Assembly: GCA_024276745.1 (NCBI GenBank)
Contig: JAJRWN010000004.1
Coordinates: forward strand, 1 to 40,835
DNA length: 40,835 nucleotides
From: Bacteroidota bacterium
Lineage (GTDB): Bacteria; Bacteroidota; Bacteroidia; Chitinophagales; S012-47
Reading direction: 5' to 3'
This document shows positions 1-7,697 of this stretch, piece after piece. Both the position numbers and the translations under genes were made by a program. The notes under the pieces were generated by a model. It was given only the letters and a program-made list of their open reading frames with translations. It had not been told where the DNA came from and ran no database searches. The first letter of the stretch is position 1. Every line of letters starts with the position of its first letter.

Positions 1-660
1 AACCATAATTACGTTGCTTGATTTCACTCCGAGCGAGCAGAAGAGTTTTGCACAGGATATGGCTGCTGCTCCTGCTCCTGAAACTACAACTTTCAATTTT
101 TCAGGTTTTTTACCGGCCAGTTCTACTGCGTTTAGCATGGCCGCAGAGGTAATGATGGCTGTACCATGTTGATCATCGTGCATGACCGGAATATTCAGCT
201 CTTTTTTCAACCGGGCTTCTATTTCAAAACATTCGGGTGCTTTTATATCTTCCAGATTGATACCTCCAAATGTGGGTTCCAGTGCTTTGACTACTTCAAC
301 AAATTCATCTACACTACTTTTGTTTATTTCGATATCAAATACATCTATATCCGAAAAGATTTTGAATAAAAGACCTTTGCCTTCCATGACCGGTTTTGCA
401 GCCAGGGGGCCTATATTTCCAAGTCCAAGTACAGCCGTTCCGTTTGATATTACCCCAACAAGGTTTCCTTTTGCTGTGTATTTATAGGCATCAATGGGGG
501 TTTTTTCAATTTCCAGGCAAGGTATGGCTACACCCGGTGAATAGGCCAATGCTAAATCACGCGATGATTTGGTTCTTTTGGTAGGTACTACTTCAATTTT
601 TCCGGGCCTTCCCTGACTGTGGTAATCCAATGCATCCTGATCTCTTATTAATTTACCCAT
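1..660 (-). CDS. maeB: NADP-dependent malic enzyme, N-terminal part (runs off the window edge)
   Basis: Reading the minus strand from the ATG at 658-660 gives 220 codons without a stop, ending at the window edge, so the C-terminus is missing. Malic enzyme converts malate to pyruvate and CO2 while reducing NAD(P)+. Recognisable blocks are [14 protein letters not shown] near residue 40, [26 protein letters not shown] near residue 70 (the catalytic Lys region), [10 protein letters not shown] near residue 140 and [11 protein letters not shown] near residue 160. The last visible part is the start of the Rossmann dinucleotide-binding domain, [14 protein letters not shown]. Whether a phosphotransacetylase-like C-terminal domain (the long MaeB form) follows cannot be seen. 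The gene lies 42 bases downstream of the GroES-like gene on the same strand, so the two may be cotranscribed. Confidence 0.93.
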   Translation of the reverse strand, partial: MGKLIRDQDALDYHSQGRPGKIEVVPTKRTKSSRDLALAYSPGVAIPCLEIEKTPIDAYKYTAKGNLVGVISNGTAVLGLGNIGPLAAKPVMEGKGLLFKIFSDIDVFDIEINKSSVDEFVEVVKALEPTFGGINLEDIKAPECFEIEARLKKELNIPVMHDDQHGTAIITSAAMLNAVELAGKKPEKLKVVVSGAGAAAISCAKLFCSLGVKSSNVIMV

Positions 661-702
661 GTTTTTATGTTTTTTTGAAGCTACGATTTTATTTGATTGT
701 GT

Positions 703-1083
703 TTATTCAAAGAGGCCTTCGTCTCTTATAACCAATAATACAGCCGATTGAGAAATAATCAGGTATTTTTCGTTTTTGAATTGTATTTCATAAGCCTGTT
801 TTTTTAAGTAAATAGCTAAATCACCGGCTTCTACTTGCAATGGGATATACTTTACCGCGTCATGTGTAGGATTCCAGTTTTCATCGTCTTGCGATGCAGG
901 TATAGGATATCCGGGTCCCGTTTTTAAAATATATCCACTTCCAATTTCTTCTTTTTCCCGCACTCCGGGTGGCAGATACAATCCTGTCGATGTCCGGTTG
1001 TCGGTTGTTCTTGGCTGTATCAGTATTCTATCGCCAATAACAATAAATTCATCCAGTTCGATTGGTGATTGCTTTTGTTTCAC
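703..1083 (-). CDS. divergent GroES/Cpn10-like co-chaperone family protein
   Basis: A 126-residue protein with a Cpn10-like pattern. It has an N-terminal GDRILIQP strand, a mobile-loop-like segment ending in STGLYLPPG (compare the SAGGIVL region of GroES), then GSGYILKTGPG, and a late GDLAIYLKKQAYEI strand resembling the GroES 'GD.VlF.k' block. It is longer than canonical GroES (about 97 residues), with roughly 25 extra residues around DDENWNPTHDAVKYIPLQ, where GroES has its roof/middle region. No groEL lies beside it, so it is probably not the main GroES. Bacteroidota carry such solitary GroES-family proteins and their function is unknown to me. A TACTTTTG element at 1088-1095 sits just upstream but has poor spacing to any -33 TTG. 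Confidence 0.8.
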   Translation of the reverse strand: MKQKQSPIELDEFIVIGDRILIQPRTTDNRTSTGLYLPPGVREKEEIGSGYILKTGPGYPIPASQDDENWNPTHDAVKYIPLQVEAGDLAIYLKKQAYEIQFKNEKYLIISQSAVLLVIRDEGLFE

Positions 1084-1192
1084 AAAGCAAAAGTAATCTC
1101 CATTGGCAAAATTCTACTTTTTTTTACCATAAATCTGATTGATGATGGCTTTTTCTTTTTACAGCGTTTTTTCTTTATAAGATTTTTTTTGC

Positions 1193-2311
1193 TTAGTGTG
1201 CTGTTGAAAGCAGTACTTCCATTTCGCGAAGCAGTTTCTTTTTGTCTGATCCTGCCGCATAAATAAATCCATCCAGCATGATTAAATGCTGCTGATCTTC
1301 CCAATAAGAATAATTGATAAAAGGGCCTCCCATGAAAGGATTGTCGAGCCGCCAAAGTCCTCGTGTAACGATGATTGATTTACCATTTATTGTGCTTGAA
1401 GATTGCCAAAGCGGTCTTATCAGGTCGGTGTACATCGAATAATCATCACTTGTTCCTTTAACCATCATTTGTGCAACAGAATCGCGCAATGCTATTGGGT
1501 AGGCATAAGGGATTGCTTTGTTGAGCGAATCCTTGTAGGCGAAAACAATTTTTGCAGCTTCTTCTTTGCTAATGTCAAATCGCCTGATTAAGATATTTTG
1601 TTTGATTTCTTTAAGGACATTATTCTTTTTATCCCTGAAAGTAGATTCCTTTTTTAGCCAGGCGGCATTTTTATCAAGGCTTATTGCCAGATATCCTGAT
1701 GGAATACGAAGATGTACATTTGTAAATGTATATACAGAATCTTCTAAATATTTTTGTTCGCCTCCGGCAAATAATGATGCGCTGATTCTTTTGTTTTCGT
1801 GGCTTCTGATTAAGTTGAAAAGTGCTGTTATTTGGTAGGTCAGACGATTGATGAGTGCATGACGGTCAGGGGCAAAAAGGTATATGAACAATTGTGGTTT
1901 AGCATATACATTGCTTTTATGAATAAAAAAGAAACTTGAGTCTGAAGATGCTCTTTGGATCTGGTCTTTCAGGTTGTTTTTAATTTCTTTACTTACAGGT
2001 CCCTGATTATCTAATGTAGCGCAAAAGATAATATTCCGATAATTGTTAAGCAAGTCTCCGGCTCCTTTAAATTGAGCGTATTTTTTTATCCTGAGTTTAA
2101 ATTTTGGTTCATATTGAGGAATTCCTTCGTAAGGCTGCATGAAGAAATAAATCAGTGTATCAGAAAAAGGAGTTTGCACCTGATCATCGTTCAATACGAT
2201 TAATACTTCATCGATAGAACCTCCCGAGGCAGGTAGTTTTTCTTGCCCGTAATCTTCACATCCTGAAGAAAACAAGGCTATTGTCAGGCTAAGCAGAATC
2301 CACTTCATCAT
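1193..2311 (-). CDS. DUF4837 family lipoprotein
   Basis: A 372-residue protein that begins with a lipoprotein signal peptide: a hydrophobic run followed by the lipobox LFSSGC, with Cys near residue 18. It is therefore probably anchored in a membrane, most likely facing the periplasm. The mature part starts with a GGSIDEVLIVLND-type strand followed by a QTPFSDTLIYFFMQPYEGIPQYEP stretch; this resembles DUF4837 proteins of Bacteroidota, which have no assigned biochemical role. No catalytic motif is visible. The gene follows the lytic transglycosylase gene by only 4 bases and is the last gene of the long envelope run; a 109-base gap separates it from the GroES-like gene. The family call is from memory of its N-terminal pattern and is fairly secure; the function is unknown. 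Confidence 0.78.
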   Translation of the reverse strand: MMKWILLSLTIALFSSGCEDYGQEKLPASGGSIDEVLIVLNDDQVQTPFSDTLIYFFMQPYEGIPQYEPKFKLRIKKYAQFKGAGDLLNNYRNIIFCATLDNQGPVSKEIKNNLKDQIQRASSDSSFFFIHKSNVYAKPQLFIYLFAPDRHALINRLTYQITALFNLIRSHENKRISASLFAGGEQKYLEDSVYTFTNVHLRIPSGYLAISLDKNAAWLKKESTFRDKKNNVLKEIKQNILIRRFDISKEEAAKIVFAYKDSLNKAIPYAYPIALRDSVAQMMVKGTSDDYSMYTDLIRPLWQSSSTINGKSIIVTRGLWRLDNPFMGGPFINYSYWEDQQHLIMLDGFIYAAGSDKKKLLREMEVLLSTAH

Positions 2312-2315
2312 CTTG

Positions 2316-3917
2316 TTAGATTATAATTTTTATGACTACTCCGGGTTTCACAGATTTTAAGTCGGTAATATTATTAATCCGTTTCAAATCTTCTACCGTA
2401 TTTTTTGAATATTTATTGGCAATATCCCAAAGCGTATCGCCCGGTTTTATGGTGTAATACATATATTTTACGGGCCCTGATGATTGGCTTGTGGCAGTAC
2501 TGCTTCCCGAATAGCTTGAACTTGATTCGGCACTTTGTTTTTGTTCAAAGCTTAGATTATCGACCCGTTTGTATTTATCAACCTGGTCTTTTTTTACATA
2601 AACAGTCAGTTTTTGCCCTACTCTTATGTTTGTGCCTCTTATATTATTCCACCATTTCAAGTCACTTACTTTGCAGTCGTACCATTCGGATATATATCCC
2701 AGATTATCACCGGATTTTACGGTATAAATCAGTTTGGTTTTGTTGCTAATATTGGGGCTTGAATAATGATAGCTATGTTGGCTGGTTGAAGCAGCAGTAG
2801 TATTAGTGCTAATGTTATTGGTGGTTTCGTTGGTGTTATCGGCAAAACTGGCCGGTACGGTATTTTTGTAAAGGCCTGTTTTATGCTCTTCAAATGCGCT
2901 AATTTTATCGGCAGGAAGCACCAGGGCATAGGCTGCTGTACTATAAGGAATTTGCTTACGTTTCAGGGCCGGGTTTAGAAATATCAAATCATTCAGTGGC
3001 ATATCTATCGAATCTGCAATGCGGCTTAATGCAAGATTTCTGTTGATGTGTACCGTATCGGTTTGAACAAAAAATAAATCATTACTTACTTTTCTCAGGT
3101 TATGCTCTTCGGCATAAGACATGACATAGGTAGCGGCAATAAATGCCGGTACGTATCCACGGGTTTCCCGGGGCAGGTAATTTCTAATTTCCCAATAGTC
3201 TGTTTTTCCGCCACTTCTTCTGATGGCTTTATTGACATTGCCCGGTCCGCTATTATAGGCGGCCAGCACCAAACTCCAATCGCCATATAAATCATACAAA
3301 TCTTTTAAAAATCGTGCTGCTGCATCCGTTTCCAGATAGGGATCTCTTCTTTCATCAACATAGGAGTTTACTTTTAATCCATACATCCGGGCTGTGTTGT
3401 ACATAAATTGCCACAAACCGCTTGCACCTACCCGTGAAACGGCTAATGGATTCATGGCCGATTCTATTATGGGAAGATATTTTAATTCTAAGGGTAAATT
3501 GTATTTATCCAGTGCAGCTTCAAACATTGGGAAATAATAATCAGACAGTCCTAACATGTGTTCTACCTGTGTTCTTTTTTTATTGGTGTATAAATAAATG
3601 TATTGCTGTACGGTTTGATTGTACACCAACTTGATAGGCGATGGAATGAGTTGAAGCCTTTGATAATAAACAGAATCGGAATATTGAGGTATTTCGCCAA
3701 GTTCAAAATGATAGCGATTTTGGTATTCATCAATAGTTTTGTATCCGCTTTGATTAAAATATAAATTGCTTAAACTGTCGATCGCATTTAAAATGCTTTC
3801 GTTGGTTTCTATTTTACCGGTATCCATATCTGTTTGTGAAAGCACACTTGAGTTGCATGACACTACAATAAGTATGATTAAGATGCTTCTATTTATATGT
3901 GTTATGGCTGATTTCAT
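2316..3917 (-). CDS. LysM-containing lytic transglycosylase (MltD-like)
   Basis: Cleaves peptidoglycan glycan strands non-hydrolytically in the periplasm. The N-terminus has a signal peptide (KSAITHINRSILIILIVVSC...LSQ). An SLT/MltD domain follows, with LPLELKYLPIIESAMNP carrying the catalytic Glu, then GASGLWQFM, DERRDPYLETDAAARFLKDL and LVLAAYNSGPGNVNKAI. The C-terminal part has two LysM-like peptidoglycan-binding modules, YTVKSGDNLGYISEWYDC and YYTIKPGDTLWDIANKY, joined by Ser/Thr-rich linkers. I chose the ATG at 3915-3917 because it puts the signal peptide at the N-terminus; an in-frame start at 3983 would add 22 polar residues. The gene lies between gatA and the DUF4837 gene in the envelope run. 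Family identity is very clear; the start is moderately sure. Confidence 0.93.
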   Translation of the reverse strand: MKSAITHINRSILIILIVVSCNSSVLSQTDMDTGKIETNESILNAIDSLSNLYFNQSGYKTIDEYQNRYHFELGEIPQYSDSVYYQRLQLIPSPIKLVYNQTVQQYIYLYTNKKRTQVEHMLGLSDYYFPMFEAALDKYNLPLELKYLPIIESAMNPLAVSRVGASGLWQFMYNTARMYGLKVNSYVDERRDPYLETDAAARFLKDLYDLYGDWSLVLAAYNSGPGNVNKAIRRSGGKTDYWEIRNYLPRETRGYVPAFIAATYVMSYAEEHNLRKVSNDLFFVQTDTVHINRNLALSRIADSIDMPLNDLIFLNPALKRKQIPYSTAAYALVLPADKISAFEEHKTGLYKNTVPASFADNTNETTNNISTNTTAASTSQHSYHYSSPNISNKTKLIYTVKSGDNLGYISEWYDCKVSDLKWWNNIRGTNIRVGQKLTVYVKKDQVDKYKRVDNLSFEQKQSAESSSSYSGSSTATSQSSGPVKYMYYTIKPGDTLWDIANKYSKNTVEDLKRINNITDLKSVKPGVVIKIII

Positions 3918-3990
3918 TATATCGATTCTTTTGTCATCTTTTTCAAGATAGCTGTTTTTTGCTAAATAGCTGATTATCGGCAAATCTTAA

Positions 3991-5439
3991 TCATTCAACG
4001 GTGATTTTTATTTGAAATTGCTGCATTAAACCGGCAGCGCAAAGTAAAAGTTTATCTTCTTGATAAGCCGCGCTCATCAATTGTAAACCAAAGGGCATTC
4101 CATTGCTGTGTTTTCCAAGTGGAAGTGAAATGCCCGGAATACCGGCAAGATTGGCATGAACGGTAAAAATATCAGTAAGGTACATGGCAATCGGATCATC
4201 CGTTTTTTCACCCATAGTGAATGCTGTTCCCGAGGCAACCGGGCCAATAAGGAAATCATATTGACTGAACAAGGCTTTGGTTTTATCACTAATCAGACGC
4301 CTGACTTGCTGGGCTTTTTTATAATAAGCATCGTAGTATCCGGCACTTAAAACAAAAGTACCAAGCATGATTCTTCTTTTTACTTCATCTCCAAAGCCTT
4401 CGGTACGCGACAACTTATAGACTTCATCCATATTTTTTGCTTTATCGCTTCTATAACCAAAATGTACACCGTCATATCGGGCAAGATTAGAAGATGCTTC
4501 GGCCGTAGTAAGAATATAGTATGCAGGTACCATGCTATCTAAATAGGGCATATGAATATTGTCAACCTGATGTCCTGATTTTTTCAGCGTGCTACAGATA
4601 TGCTCTATTCTGGATTTTATTTCCGGATCTAAATCTTTTGCATTCATACAATTGTCTATTAATCCAAAACGGTACTTCTTTTTTATGGTAAAATCCGGTA
4701 TTTCAGCAATTTTCTTTTTTATCGTGGTACTGTCGTTTTCATCGGGACCTGAAATAACCCGGAGAATTTTTGCACAGTCGTCAATTTGCCGGCAAAAAAT
4801 TCCAATTTGGTCAAATGATGAAGCATAGGCCAATAATCCATATCTCGATACACTGCCATAGCCGGGTTTCAGACCAATTACGCCACAAAAGGAAGCCGGC
4901 AAACGAATAGAACCTCCTGTATCGGAGCCAAGACTGGCCAGGCACATGCCGGCCTGAACGGCTACTGCCGATCCACCGGAAGAGCCTCCGCTTACGCGTT
5001 TTGTATCCAATGCGTTATGTACAGGTCCGTAGGCAGAATTTTCGTTGCTTGAGCCCATGGCAAATTCATCGCAGTTTAATCGTCCTATGATGATGGCACC
5101 TGCATCAATCAAGTGCTGCACGGCTGTTGCGGTATATACGGCTGAAAAGGTTTCCAGCATTTTTGAAGCTGCTGATACTTTATGATTTTTATAGCATAAA
5201 ACGTCTTTTATTCCTATGACGGCTCCACTTAGTATTTTGGGATTTCCCTGCCTGTATTGTGCATCAATTTCTTCGGCTTGTTGCAGGGCTTCCTGACTGA
5301 ATACTTCAACAAAAGCATTCAGATATGCAAGTTTATCTATCCGTTTGAGATAATGCTCAACGACTTGTTTCATATTAAATCGACCCTTGCGTAAGCCTTC
5401 CTGAATGCCGGACAGACGTTCGTAATTATTCAAATTCAC
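3991..5439 (-). CDS. gatA: Asp-tRNA(Asn)/Glu-tRNA(Gln) amidotransferase subunit A
   Basis: A 482-residue amidase-signature protein that releases ammonia from glutamine for transamidation of misacylated Glu-tRNA(Gln)/Asp-tRNA(Asn) in the GatCAB complex. The Ser-cisSer-Lys machinery is present: GAVIGIKDVLCYK with the catalytic Lys near residue 77, RVSGGSSGGSAVAVQAG near residue 155, and GSDTGGSIRLPASFCGVIGLKP carrying the catalytic Ser near residue 175. Length and motifs fit GatA better than a generic amidase, including the GatA-like block YGSVSRYGLLAYASSFDQIG. gatB and gatC are not in the window. The gene follows tatA by 25 bases and precedes the lytic transglycosylase, so a housekeeping gene sits inside the envelope run. 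Confidence 0.95.
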   Translation of the reverse strand: MNLNNYERLSGIQEGLRKGRFNMKQVVEHYLKRIDKLAYLNAFVEVFSQEALQQAEEIDAQYRQGNPKILSGAVIGIKDVLCYKNHKVSAASKMLETFSAVYTATAVQHLIDAGAIIIGRLNCDEFAMGSSNENSAYGPVHNALDTKRVSGGSSGGSAVAVQAGMCLASLGSDTGGSIRLPASFCGVIGLKPGYGSVSRYGLLAYASSFDQIGIFCRQIDDCAKILRVISGPDENDSTTIKKKIAEIPDFTIKKKYRFGLIDNCMNAKDLDPEIKSRIEHICSTLKKSGHQVDNIHMPYLDSMVPAYYILTTAEASSNLARYDGVHFGYRSDKAKNMDEVYKLSRTEGFGDEVKRRIMLGTFVLSAGYYDAYYKKAQQVRRLISDKTKALFSQYDFLIGPVASGTAFTMGEKTDDPIAMYLTDIFTVHANLAGIPGISLPLGKHSNGMPFGLQLMSAAYQEDKLLLCAAGLMQQFQIKITVE

Positions 5440-5464
5440 AGGTATTTAGGTAACAGATAATAGC

Positions 5465-5689
5465 TTATTTGTCTTCTTCCTTTCGTTTTTTCTCGTGCTC
5501 ATCTTCTTTCATGCCTTCTTTTAATTCTTCTGTTATGTTGGCACGGGCACTGTTAAACTCACGTATTCCTTTGCCTAAACCGCGCATTAATTCAGGAATT
5601 TTTCGTCCTCCAAATAATAAGAGTATGGCAAATAAGATAATTATCCATTCGCTTCCACCGGGTAAGCCTATTAGAAAAATGGGATTCAT
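5465..5689 (-). CDS. tatA: Sec-independent (Tat) translocase subunit, TatA/TatE type
   Basis: A 74-residue protein with the TatA architecture: a short periplasmic N-terminus, one transmembrane helix (EWIIILFAILLLFGG), the hinge FGGRKIPELMRGLGKGIREF forming the amphipathic helix, and a charged Lys/Glu tail. TatA oligomers form the passage for folded proteins with twin-arginine signals. A Glu sits just before the transmembrane helix, at the position where TatA proteins carry a polar residue. tatC and tatB are not in the window. It is co-directional between the EnvC-like gene (51-base gap) and gatA (25-base gap). Confidence 0.95.
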   Translation of the reverse strand: MNPIFLIGLPGGSEWIIILFAILLLFGGRKIPELMRGLGKGIREFNSARANITEELKEGMKEDEHEKKRKEEDK

Positions 5690-5740
5690 GGTTTGATGTT
5701 TTGTGTGTAAAATTACGCTTAATCTGTTAATATAAAAACC

Positions 5741-6958
5741 TTAACGGCTTATCCAAAGAGAAGGGTTCAGCAAGGTTTGCCCCTGCCATATTTCCAAGTG
5801 AACTTCAGATCTATTGCTCTCCGGATCGAAGTATGCACTACCAATAATTTCTTTGGTATTAACCTTTTGACCTTCTCTAACATCGACCTTATCGAGCATG
5901 GTGTACACGCTAAAGTAATTGCCATGGGCAATAATGATTCCGTTTTGAAATACCGGACTATAGAATATGCTGGCTACCGTACCATTGAAAATAGCTCTTA
6001 CAGGTGCATTTTTTGCGGTTGCAATATCAATTCCATTATTGTTTTCATATACCGGAGGATTACGCAGAATCGGGTGTAATTTTTTACCAAAGCTTCTTAC
6101 TATCGAACCATGGGTAACCGGCCAGGGTAATTTACCTTTGTTATGGCTGAAATCAGCGCTTAGCTTACGGGCTTCAGGGGTTAATGAAAAATCTGATGAA
6201 TTAGTATTGCTATTGGCTTTTGATCTTGCCTCGGCTATTAATTTTGAAATTTGCCTTTTTAATTGTGATCGTGCAGCTTCTTTTTTGCGGATTTCTGCTA
6301 TATATCGCTGCTCTTCACTTTTATAGGTATTTACTTTATTGTCTAAGGCTTGTTTTTCTTCACCCAGGCTTTTCTTTTGATTCCATTCTGCATGGAGCAA
6401 GTTTTGTTTTTCTGTTTTATTGCTTTCAAGTTTTTGAAGTTCTTTCTCCAAATTGGCCTGTGTTTTTACGATGAGTTCGGCCTGTGTTTTTCTGAAGTTT
6501 GTAAATTGCCTGAGGTAGCTTATTCGTTTATAGGCTTCGTTGAAATCCTTGGCGGCAAATACAAACAGCATTCTGTTATAACTGTTTTGACTGGTATAGG
6601 TTTTATAGACCAAAGCCGCATAATTTTTCTTCAGTAATTCAATATCTTTTTGCATCGATGATATGATGCTTTTGGTGTCTGTTATATCGTTTTGAATAAG
6701 CTGAATTTGTTGATTATAATTGGCAATAATGGCTTGCCTTGCTTTTATTTGTTGATTTAAGGCTTCGAGTTCTGAAAGTGAATGGTTTTTCTTTTCGGCA
6801 ATTTTTGATATTTGTTCTTTTGTAAACTTAATCTCTTCTTCAAGCCTTACTTGCTCTTTTTTTAGTTTATCCAAATCAGGATTTTGTCCAAAAACAAAAA
6901 ACTGAACAAGCAAAAAACTCATTATAAACATCAAACTTTTTTTACTGTACCCTTTCAT
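5741..6958 (-). CDS. EnvC-like murein hydrolase activator: coiled coil plus degenerate LytM (M23) domain
   Basis: A 405-residue periplasmic protein. The signal peptide (MKGYSKKSLMFIMSFLLVQF...GQ) is followed by a long coiled coil from about residue 25 to 245 and a C-terminal LytM/M23 domain from about residue 280. The LytM zinc and catalytic positions are only partly kept. The first His ligand is Asn307, Asp311 is present, His345 is present, and the final HxH is Glu385-Val-His387. Two of five positions are therefore lost, as in E. coli EnvC, which activates amidases rather than cutting murein itself. The inference is an amidase activator; no FtsEX or amidase gene is nearby. Its start overlaps the end of the DUF4292 gene by 17 bases, indicating translational coupling. 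Confidence 0.9.
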   Translation of the reverse strand: MKGYSKKSLMFIMSFLLVQFFVFGQNPDLDKLKKEQVRLEEEIKFTKEQISKIAEKKNHSLSELEALNQQIKARQAIIANYNQQIQLIQNDITDTKSIISSMQKDIELLKKNYAALVYKTYTSQNSYNRMLFVFAAKDFNEAYKRISYLRQFTNFRKTQAELIVKTQANLEKELQKLESNKTEKQNLLHAEWNQKKSLGEEKQALDNKVNTYKSEEQRYIAEIRKKEAARSQLKRQISKLIAEARSKANSNTNSSDFSLTPEARKLSADFSHNKGKLPWPVTHGSIVRSFGKKLHPILRNPPVYENNNGIDIATAKNAPVRAIFNGTVASIFYSPVFQNGIIIAHGNYFSVYTMLDKVDVREGQKVNTKEIIGSAYFDPESNRSEVHLEIWQGQTLLNPSLWISR

Positions 6959-7697
6959 AGTTTGAGTTTGCTTTAAACGGATATCTTAATTTCTGATTGA
7001 GTTTAATTTTTGAAATATCAATGGTGGCGTTGGCATTGGCTTCTCCCGAAATAATTAATTGCCTGAATGTAGAAACCAGTTCGTTATCGAATTCGTCATA
7101 TTCCGAGTAATCCATTGCCATTTGCCGGTTATAGCGAATATCCAGCAGGGTAATCCGGTTGATCAGGAAAGTTTCTTTATCAACCAGGGTGTGAATCAGT
7201 AAGGTACTGTCTTCCGATTTTAAGGTATATTCTTTGTCTGAAATCAAGCTGGTCATGGTTTTTTCATTGTCGTTGATCAGACGGCCTACAAACATGGATT
7301 GAAAGATATGGTAATCCAGGGGTGTGCCCGTAATATCACCAATGTATGAAATGGGTTTTAAGTAGTACTTTTTATTTATCTTATCCAATAGTTTTAAGCT
7401 ATCAGGAGTCATTATCAGGCGAATGACTTCAAAGCCAAAAGTTGCAGTCACCGATACCCATATTATACTGTCTTTTCTAATCCTGACATTGGCTTTGAGG
7501 TTATTGGTACTGCCTGATTGTGTCCAAATAATTTTTGCACGGGCACTCATTGATTCAAAGTCAGGGGTTCTTTGCTTGGTTTGTGTAATTATCTGCTTGG
7601 TTCCCGGTTGATGATAAGACTGGATAGTAAGTTGCAGACGTTTGCATCCCGAGAGTATTAATAGAACGGCTATAAATATGTAAAAAAGCCTATTCAT
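6942..7697 (-). CDS. DUF4292 family lipoprotein (LolB/LolA-like fold suspected)
   Basis: About 251 residues from the ATG at 7695-7697. A TTG start at 7715 would add only six residues and overlap the upstream gene more. The ATG overlaps the TAG stop of the TPR gene by 8 bases and has an AGAAAGG sequence before it. The N-terminus MNRLFYIFIAVLLILSGC is a lipoprotein signal with lipobox LSGC. The mature part contains SARAKIIWTQSG and KANVRIRKDSIIWVSVTATFGFEVIRLIMTPDSLKLLDK, the beta-rich pattern of DUF4292. Such proteins look like LolB relatives that bind lipid or lipoprotein, which would suit an outer-membrane role, but that is inference. It lies between a TPR lipoprotein and the EnvC-like protein, with overlaps at both ends. 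Confidence 0.85.
   Translation of the reverse strand: MNRLFYIFIAVLLILSGCKRLQLTIQSYHQPGTKQIITQTKQRTPDFESMSARAKIIWTQSGSTNNLKANVRIRKDSIIWVSVTATFGFEVIRLIMTPDSLKLLDKINKKYYLKPISYIGDITGTPLDYHIFQSMFVGRLINDNEKTMTSLISDKEYTLKSEDSTLLIHTLVDKETFLINRITLLDIRYNRQMAMDYSEYDEFDNELVSTFRQLIISGEANANATIDISKIKLNQKLRYPFKANSNYERVQ

Noticed and set aside
182-487. Plus-strand open frame of about 100 codons
   Set aside because: It lies antisense to the clear malic enzyme frame, and its product has no recognisable domain.
1088-1095. TACTTTTG promoter-like box before the GroES-like gene
   Set aside because: The only upstream TTG is 11 bases away rather than about 20, and the box is only 4 bases from the start codon, so I do not annotate it as a promoter.
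2405-2749. Plus-strand open frame of 114 codons
   Set aside because: It is antisense to the LysM part of the lytic transglycosylase, whose product is unmistakable; the antisense product is Cys/Tyr/Leu-rich with no motif.
3918-3983. Upstream start for the lytic transglycosylase
   Set aside because: It would put 22 polar residues before a good signal peptide; the ATG at 3915-3917 is preferred.
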